From: an uncultured Flavobacteriales bacterium
GTDB lineage: Bacteria; Bacteroidota; Bacteroidia; Palsa-965
Length of the DNA: 48,349 nt
Reading direction: 5' to 3'
Assembly: GCA_903873905.1 (NCBI GenBank)
Contig: CAIQQJ010000111.1
Coordinates: 1 to 48,349 of the forward strand
The translations under genes were made by a program, and so were the position numbers. Positions 43,381-48,349 of this stretch are shown piece by piece. The notes beneath the pieces were generated by a model that saw only the letters and a list, made by a program, of their open reading frames with translations, made no database searches and was not told where the DNA came from. Each line of letters starts with the position of its first letter. Positions within the stretch are counted from its first letter, which is position 1.

Positions 43381-43508
43381 TGCGTGAGGATAGTGGCGTC
43401 ACATAGTGGTCCCCTTGGGAAAAAGCCCGCAAGCCGTGGTGTTGGATTTGCAAACCCGACACTGCGGCTGAGGACTTGCAGCGGATAGCCCGACTCTTGG
43501 GGGCACGC
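43381..43508 (-). repeat. Dispersed hairpin element, copy 3 (long)
   Basis: On the minus strand it opens GCGTGCCCCCAAGAGTCGGG, continues CTATCCGCTGCAAG and closes CCTCACGC plus A run. Between them, the longer insert folds as GCAAGCCG...CGGC...CTTGC with an inner GTGTTGG/CCCGACAC stem. The subsequence 43404-43421 recurs at 3440-3457. Confidence 0.65.
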
Positions 43509-43606
43509 AATAATTAAAACTGTGGGAAGAGGCTGGGAAAATTTCGCGAAAAATAAATTGGTAATTGACAATTAACAAATTTGAAATGCGAAAGCATGCG
43601 CGTTGA

Positions 43607-43945
43607 TTACAACTGCGATTTCAATTCTAACAAAAAGGCTTTCACTTTCTCCAATGATTTCACCATATCAACATCATTAGCTGTTTCCTCTTTTTTATTT
43701 CCCTTCAATTTCTCTTTCGCTCCTTGCAAGGTATAGCCACGTTCTTTCACCAAATGAAAAATGGTTCTGAAATTCGAAACATCTTCCTGTGTAAACATGC
43801 GATCGCCTTTCTTGTTTTTCTTGGGACGAATAATGTCAAATTCCTTTTCCCAAAAACGAAGAAGTGATGGATTCACATTAAACATTTTCGCCACTTCCCC
43901 AATGGAATGATAAAGTTTTACGGTTTCAGATTCCTTGTATGGCAT
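43607..43945 (-). CDS. MerR-family transcriptional regulator
   Basis: 112 residues. A MerR helix-turn-helix starts KLYHSIGEVAKMFNVNPSLL, then RFWEKEFDIIRPKKNKKGDR and the wing-like MFTQEDVSNF. This form (RFWE.EF..I.P.K...G.R.) is the short Bacteroidota MerR often found beside M23 peptidase genes. It has no metal-binding Cys and no effector domain; the C-terminus is a short coiled coil (MVKSLEKVKAFLLELKSQ). It follows the M23 gene with only a hairpin-forming repeat between. Confidence 0.9.
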   Translation of the reverse strand: MPYKESETVKLYHSIGEVAKMFNVNPSLLRFWEKEFDIIRPKKNKKGDRMFTQEDVSNFRTIFHLVKERGYTLQGAKEKLKGNKKEETANDVDMVKSLEKVKAFLLELKSQL

Positions 43946-43949
43946 TTTT

Positions 43950-44048
43950 GTTCGGAGTTGGGAGTGCTGAGTTCGGAGTAATTCTTGGAGTGGAATTAGA
44001 AGTGAAATTAATCGGATTTCTCCGAACTCACAACTCTGAACTCAGAAC
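43950..44048. repeat. 29-bp inverted repeat filling the M23-MerR gap
   Basis: Left arm 43950-43978 and the reverse complement of right arm 44020-44048 agree at 24 of 29 positions; both are made of GTTCGGAG/GAGTTC words. The right arm ends in the M23 stop codon (44048-44050) and the left arm is 5 bp from the MerR start. The loop is ~41 bases. Confidence 0.8.
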
Positions 44049-45019
44049 TAATCAAAGGCTGGTGATGATTGTGAGGACAGCTCAATGAGTTTTGCGTATT
44101 GCGCTGGTGTGAGATCGTTGTAATAATAATTGATTGGATTCATGAGTTCTCCGTTTTTGTGAACTTCATAATGACAATGCGGTGCTGTTGACAAACCTGT
44201 TGAACCAACATAGCCGATTAATTGTCCGCGTTTCACTTTTTGTCCTTCGACAACAACGTATTTCAACATATGACCATACAAGGTTTCATAACCATAACCA
44301 TGATTAATGACAACGTGATTACCATACCCTTGTGATTTAGCATCGGCAACCGTAACCGTGCCATCACCCGTTGCATAAATTTCTGTACCCTGTGGTGCCG
44401 CGAAATCCATTCCGGGATGAAATTCTTGTGTTTTGTAAATGGGATGAATCCGCCATCCGAATCCACCTGGTGCATGTCGAAGATCTCTATTGGAAACTGG
44501 CATGATGGCGGGAATGGAAGCAAGTAATTCCTTTTTCCCATTCGCCATTTTCACTACATCATCAAATGATTTCGATTGAATATAAATTTCTTTAGTAAGA
44601 CGATCCACCTTTTGAGTAAGAGAAACCATCAATTGCGAATTATTGTAGCCCTCCAAGGCGCTATATCGGTCAACACCACCAAATCCTGCTTGTCTGATAT
44701 CGCTTGGAATGGGTTCTGCTTCGAAAATAACGCGATAAATATTGTCATCCCTATTGGCCATATCCAACATCACCTGACTCAGGTTATCAATTTTCCGATT
44801 AACAAGATCATATTGCAATTGCATTTTTTCAAGTTCCCTGCGCAATTGTTTTTCTTTCGGAGAATCAAAATATTTAAAGGCAATGACAACGGAAATGACT
44901 CCAATGACAGAAGCCGTACCAAGAAAAGAAATGACACGAAAAAGACGCGTACGAAATGGCGTAACGGCCTTTTCGTAACTGAGTGTCTTCGTATTAAATT
45001 TATACCTGATTTTCGACAT
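44048..45019 (-). CDS. M23-family (LytM/NlpD-type) peptidoglycan metallopeptidase
   Basis: 323 residues. One membrane helix (~28-48, ISFLGTASVIGVISVVIAF), then a coiled coil (~55-95, KEKQLRRELEKMQLQYDLVN). The C-terminal M23 domain runs ~190-300 with zinc ligands in EFHPGMDFAAPQGTEI (HxxxD) and PHCHYEVHKNG (HxH), plus TLYGHMLKY. All zinc ligands and the second His are present, so it is likely catalytic. It cleaves peptide bridges in the periplasm or acts as an amidase activator. It pairs with the MerR gene on one strand and is divergent from alaS. Confidence 0.93.
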   Translation of the reverse strand: MSKIRYKFNTKTLSYEKAVTPFRTRLFRVISFLGTASVIGVISVVIAFKYFDSPKEKQLRRELEKMQLQYDLVNRKIDNLSQVMLDMANRDDNIYRVIFEAEPIPSDIRQAGFGGVDRYSALEGYNNSQLMVSLTQKVDRLTKEIYIQSKSFDDVVKMANGKKELLASIPAIMPVSNRDLRHAPGGFGWRIHPIYKTQEFHPGMDFAAPQGTEIYATGDGTVTVADAKSQGYGNHVVINHGYGYETLYGHMLKYVVVEGQKVKRGQLIGYVGSTGLSTAPHCHYEVHKNGELMNPINYYYNDLTPAQYAKLIELSSQSSPAFD

Positions 45020-45054
45020 TCGTCCCTTCTTTTCAAGTCCAAATTGTGGGAATC

Positions 45055-45062
45055 CAAATTTA
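45055..45062 (-). promoter_or_regulatory. -7 promoter box of the M23 gene
   Basis: On the minus strand this is TAAATTTG, 35 bases before the ATG at 45019. It lies back to back with the alaS box at 45074-45081. Confidence 0.5.
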
Positions 45063-45073
45063 ACAAAATCAGC

Positions 45074-45081
45074 TAACTTTG
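45074..45081 (+). promoter_or_regulatory. -7 promoter box of alaS
   Basis: TAACTTTG followed by CAACC fits TAnnTTTG. It implies a leader of about 170 nt, unusually long here, which carries the two hairpin units at 45101-45256. Confidence 0.55.
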
Positions 45082-45100
45082 CAACCGCTTATTAGTTGGG

Positions 45101-45256
45101 AGTTCGGAGTTTTTAGTTCGGTGATTATTGCCGAAAAGTCTCCGAACTAAACACTTCGAACTAAGCACTAAAAATAAGTTAAGAGTTCGTGGTATGAAGT
45201 TCGGAGATTCTCTGAATAAATTTCTCCGAACTAAACACTTCGAACTAAGCACTAAA
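45101..45256 (+). repeat. Two tandem hairpin units in the alaS leader
   Basis: An exact 34-bp sequence occurs twice, at 45139-45172 and 45223-45256. Each copy is preceded by its inverted arm: AGTTCGGAG at 45101-45109 pairs with CTCCGAACT at 45140-45148, and 45198-45206 pairs with 45224-45232. The second unit ends 2 bp before the alaS ATG. Confidence 0.85.
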
Positions 45257-45258
45257 CA

Positions 45259-47904
45259 ATGAATTCAAAAACAGTCCGCCGCACATTTTTAGAATTTTTC
45301 AAATCCAAAGGACATGAGATTGTACCCTCTGCTCCTATGGTCATTAAAAACGATCCCACACTCATGTTCACCAATGCGGGCATGAATCAATTCAAAGAAT
45401 GGTTTTTGGGTAATGCTCCCGCAAAATGGCCACGCGTTGCCGATACACAAAAATGTTTACGCGTTTCTGGAAAACACAATGACTTGGAAGAAGTTGGCGT
45501 GGATACGTATCACCACACGATGTTTGAAATGTTGGGCAATTGGAGCTTCGGAGATTATTTCAAAAAAGAAGCAATCGATTGGAGTTGGGAATTATTGACT
45601 GAAGTTTACGAATTACCGAAAGACAGATTATATGTTACGGTTTTCGAAGGTTACGATAAAGAAGGTTTGGCATTCGATCAGGAAGCATATGATTGCTGGA
45701 AAAAATATGTTCCAGAAGAAAGAATCATTCGTGGAAATAAAAAAGATAATTTCTGGGAGATGGGCGACACTGGTCCTTGTGGTCCTTGTACAGAAATTCA
45801 TGTTGATTGTCGTGATGCGGAGGAAAGAAAAAAAACAAGTGGCGCAACATTAGTCAACAATGATCATCCACAAGTAATTGAAATCTGGAACAATGTGTTC
45901 ATGGAATTCAATCGCAAAGCCGATGGTTCACTGGAAAAACTTCCTGCACAACATGTGGATACAGGAATGGGATTTGAGCGTTTGGTTCGTGTTTTGCAAA
46001 ATAAACAATCGAATTACGAAACGGATATTTTCCTTCCGCTCATTCGTAAAATCGAAACTATTTCTGGCCTTCGCTATTATGAGGGAAAAGCAGGAAGAAG
46101 TGAAGAAGTGATCAACATTGCCATGCGCGTGATTTCAGATCACATTCGTGCCATTTCATTTTCAATTGCTGATGGACAATTACCATCCAACACAGGAGCC
46201 GGTTATGTCATTCGCAGAATTCTTCGTCGTGCAATCCGTTATGGCTATCAATCACTCGGATTGAGAGAGCCTTTCATGTATCAATTGGTGGAAGTTCTTG
46301 CCAATCAAATGGGCGACTCATTCCCAGAATTGCTTACTCAAAAAACATTGATTGAAAAAGTAATTCAGGAAGAGGAAATTTCTTTTTACCGCACACTCGA
46401 TTCCGGTTTGAAAAAAATCGATGCCGTTTGTATTGAAATATTAACAAAACAAAAAGGCGTAAAAACCATTGACGGAAAAATTGTTTTCGAATTGTACGAC
46501 ACTTTCGGATTTCCACTTGATTTGACAGCACTTATTGCAAAAGGATACGAACTTTCCATTGACGAAGAAGGATTTAAAGTTGAATTGGAAAAACAAAAAA
46601 ATCGTTCACGCGCAGCAACTGCAATTGATACGGATGATTGGGTTGAAATTGTAAAAGATGGATCAACAACGTTTATCGGTTATGATCAAGTTGAAGCTGA
46701 TTCTAAAATTCTTCGCTATCGCCGTGTGAAGGCAAAAGGAAAAGAATTGTACCAATTGGTTTTGGATGTCACACCATTTTATGCAGAGAGCGGCGGACAA
46801 GTTGGTGATACTGGTGAACTAGAATCTCCTCATGAAAAAGTGAAAATATTCGACACCAAAAAAGAAAATGGTGTAATCATGCACATGACAGATCGTTTGC
46901 CGGAAGACATTACACGCACATTCAAGGCGCGTGTCAATCTTGCAAAAAGGAAAGCGACTGAAAACAATCATAGTGCAACACATTTGTTGCATGCAGCACT
47001 TCGTCAAGTTTTAGGAACGCATGTTGAACAAAAGGGTTCATTGGTAAATGATGAACATTTGCGTTTCGACTTTTCCCATTATTCAAAAATCACCGATGAG
47101 GATTTGGCGAAAATTGAAAAAATCGTCAATGAGAAAATCCGGGAAAACATTCATTCAAATATTCGTGAAATGGCAATTGATGATGCACGAAATCTTGGTG
47201 CGATGGCTTTGTTCGGTGAAAAATATGGTGATGTGGTTCGTGTGGTAACATTTGACAAGGATTATTCCATTGAATTGTGCGGTGGAACACACGTTCCTGC
47301 AACAGGACAAATTGGTTTATTCAAAATCACAAGTGAAAGTGCGATTGCTGCTGGCATTCGTCGTATCGAAGCAATCACTTCTGTTTCCGCTGAGAAATTC
47401 ATTAATGATCAATTGTATACGCTTGCGCAAATCAAGGAATTGCTCAAAGCGCCGAAAGACATTCTCAAAAGTGTTCACCAATTGATGGATGAAAAATCCG
47501 GCTTGGAAAAACAATTGGAAATGTTGCTGAATGAAAAAGTGAAAATGATCAAATCGGAATTGATTGGAAAAGTCAAGCAAGTGAATGGCATGAATTTCAT
47601 TTCCGCAAAAATCGAATTGAATTCTTCTGATGCAATCAAGAATCTTGCTTTTGGCCTTGATGAAAAAGTGGAAAATCTTTTCCTCGTTCTCGGTGCTGAA
47701 GTGAATGAAAAAGCTTCTCTCACTGTGATGATTTCAAAAAACCTCGTGAAGGAAAAAAACCTTGACGCCGGAAAAATCATTCGTGAACTCGCAAAAGAAA
47801 TCCAAGGTGGTGGCGGCGGACAACCGTTCTTCGCAACATCAGGAGGTACGAATGTTGCTGGAATTGAGAAGGCTTTGTCAAAGGCGAAAGATTTTCTGAA
47901 TTGA
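45259..47904 (+). CDS. alaS: Alanine-tRNA ligase
   Basis: 881 residues, full length. AlaRS charges tRNA-Ala and edits mischarged Ser and Gly. The class II core starts [20 protein letters not shown], then [15 protein letters not shown] and [20 protein letters not shown]. The editing domain has [20 protein letters not shown] (HxxxH) and the zinc Cys/His of [15 protein letters not shown]. The C-Ala domain ends [16 protein letters not shown], the glycine-rich tRNA elbow contact. It is a single gene with a long structured leader. Confidence 0.98.
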   Translation: MNSKTVRRTFLEFFKSKGHEIVPSAPMVIKNDPTLMFTNAGMNQFKEWFLGNAPAKWPRVADTQKCLRVSGKHNDLEEVGVDTYHHTMFEMLGNWSFGDYFKKEAIDWSWELLTEVYELPKDRLYVTVFEGYDKEGLAFDQEAYDCWKKYVPEERIIRGNKKDNFWEMGDTGPCGPCTEIHVDCRDAEERKKTSGATLVNNDHPQVIEIWNNVFMEFNRKADGSLEKLPAQHVDTGMGFERLVRVLQNKQSNYETDIFLPLIRKIETISGLRYYEGKAGRSEEVINIAMRVISDHIRAISFSIADGQLPSNTGAGYVIRRILRRAIRYGYQSLGLREPFMYQLVEVLANQMGDSFPELLTQKTLIEKVIQEEEISFYRTLDSGLKKIDAVCIEILTKQKGVKTIDGKIVFELYDTFGFPLDLTALIAKGYELSIDEEGFKVELEKQKNRSRAATAIDTDDWVEIVKDGSTTFIGYDQVEADSKILRYRRVKAKGKELYQLVLDVTPFYAESGGQVGDTGELESPHEKVKIFDTKKENGVIMHMTDRLPEDITRTFKARVNLAKRKATENNHSATHLLHAALRQVLGTHVEQKGSLVNDEHLRFDFSHYSKITDEDLAKIEKIVNEKIRENIHSNIREMAIDDARNLGAMALFGEKYGDVVRVVTFDKDYSIELCGGTHVPATGQIGLFKITSESAIAAGIRRIEAITSVSAEKFINDQLYTLAQIKELLKAPKDILKSVHQLMDEKSGLEKQLEMLLNEKVKMIKSELIGKVKQVNGMNFISAKIELNSSDAIKNLAFGLDEKVENLFLVLGAEVNEKASLTVMISKNLVKEKNLDAGKIIRELAKEIQGGGGGQPFFATSGGTNVAGIEKALSKAKDFLN

Positions 47905-47948
47905 TTTATTGGAGCAGAGGTCGCAGAGGTTTCTTTGCGCCTCAGTGT
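47905..47948. repeat. CGCAGAGG-type word tract after alaS
   Basis: AGCAGAGGTCGCAGAGG and GCGCCTCAGTGTCT words, then a T run (47949-47965 overlaps the next gene's end). The style matches the other intergenic words, and CTCCGTGTCTCCG at 28440-28452 is related in look. Confidence 0.45.
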
Positions 47949-48349
47949 CTATTTTTTCTTTTTATTTTCTTTGGTATTCAACATCTGCGAATCCCTTTTT
48001 CGCGTCAATAATTCTTTGAAAGGATGCCAGAGTTGTCCAAAGAAATTGTTGGGCACATCATTATTCGGAACACCTAAAATTGGTTGCGCTATTTTTTCGT
48101 CGGGCAAATAATAAGATCCGAATAGGTGATCCCAGATGACCAATACGGAAGCGTAATTCACACCAAATTTTCTCGGAATGTTTTTCGCATGATGCCAATA
48201 GTGTGTATTGGGTGTAATGATGATCTTATTCAGAAATCCAAAATTCACTTTCACATTGCAGTGCGAAAAGAAAACCAGTGAATAGGCAATCCACATGTAT
48301 AGCGCTGTGCAGGCAAAATATTTATCATCGGGAAATCCAAGAATGCCAA
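47949..48349 (-). CDS. Fatty acid hydroxylase / sterol desaturase-family protein (5' end beyond window)
   Basis: The C-terminal 133 residues are present; the frame stays open through the window edge, reading LGFPDDKYFACTALYMWIAY upstream of the first Met at 48296. The conserved late histidine box is seen as TPNTHYWHHAKN, followed by NYASVLVIWDHLFGSYYLPD, which contains the family's N(Y/F)...WD..FGT-like motif. Such diiron enzymes hydroxylate or desaturate lipids in the membrane. The substrate and N-terminal boxes cannot be seen. Confidence 0.85.
   Translation of the reverse strand, partial: GILGFPDDKYFACTALYMWIAYSLVFFSHCNVKVNFGFLNKIIITPNTHYWHHAKNIPRKFGVNYASVLVIWDHLFGSYYLPDEKIAQPILGVPNNDVPNNFFGQLWHPFKELLTRKRDSQMLNTKENKKKK

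Larger units (their letters stand above)
43263..43606. other. 344-bp convergent gap: terminator, word arms and dispersed element
   Basis: Contains a terminator-like AAGGAA/TTCCTT stem with a T run (43286-43317), AATTGG-type words at 43321-43352 and 43557-43576, and copy 3 of the dispersed element at 43381-43508. Frames covering it on the minus strand are not considered genes. Confidence 0.7.

Noticed and set aside
43164-43571. Minus-strand open frames of 135 and 86 codons
   Set aside because: They overlap the 3' end of the TPR-PD40 gene, its terminator and the dispersed element; no start signal or protein-like composition.
45139-45256. CRISPR-like direct repeats before alaS
   Set aside because: Only two 34-bp copies, each paired with its own inverted arm; they form leader hairpins, not an array.
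45082-45258. T-box riboswitch in the alaS leader
   Set aside because: No T-box bulge sequence or specifier stem is seen, and T-box control is not typical of Bacteroidota.

Overview
The window is an AT-rich chromosomal segment from a member of the Bacteroidota. Three things show this. Many genes are preceded by the phylum's TAnnTTTG -7 promoter box, and Shine-Dalgarno sequences are largely absent. Two secreted proteins end in the gliding-motility / type IX secretion C-terminal domain. Several families are typical of the phylum: PD40/TPR envelope proteins, ORF6N, a PafA-type phosphatase and M3 peptidases. No rRNA, tRNA, CRISPR array, integrase, transposase or phage module is visible, so this looks like core chromosome with lineage-specific envelope genes. 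Order and family cannot be fixed from the sequence alone.

Layout. 0.1-5.2 kb: an ORF6N-domain protein with palindromic sites, accA, two beta-propeller-like exported proteins, a small membrane protein and an acetyltransferase. 5.3-13.1 kb: an M3 metallopeptidase, a TPR-PD40 protein with three SPOR-like repeats, an O-methyltransferase, a lipoprotein and mtgA. 13.2-20.9 kb: a sensor histidine kinase followed by two tandem 1023/1024-residue SprB-repeat adhesin-like proteins. 21.2-25.9 kb: purL, then unknown membrane proteins. 26-31 kb: an amino-acid permease, YdfG-like dehydrogenase, amidohydrolase lipoprotein and outer-membrane protein in one tight operon. 31.3-38.6 kb (minus strand): a double AAA+ ATPase, an unknown, an exported protein, an amine oxidase, a PafA-like phosphatase and crcB. 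38.7-43.3 kb: PAP2, VOC, a CysZ-like protein, mqnA and a second TPR-PD40 protein. 43.6-48.3 kb: a MerR regulator, an M23 peptidase, alaS and a truncated fatty-acid hydroxylase.

Functional picture. Much of the coding capacity serves the cell envelope: peptidoglycan synthesis and turnover (MtgA, M23, SPOR repeats), outer-membrane proteins, PD40 proteins related to type IX secretion components, and secreted adhesins. Housekeeping genes (accA, purL, alaS, mqnA) are interspersed. MqnA implies menaquinone synthesis by the futalosine route, and the small-type PurL implies separate PurS and PurQ.

The least explained signal is intergenic. Many gaps are filled by short word-like tandem repeats (7- to 14-bp units), often as inverted pairs that begin at or in a stop codon and end a few bases before the next start codon. 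At least five word families recur at different loci. A separate dispersed element occurs three times (30969-31040, 38674-38749, 43381-43508). It has conserved, mutually complementary ends and a variable internal hairpin, and at two of the three sites it lies beside one of the word families. These are the best candidates for something undescribed.
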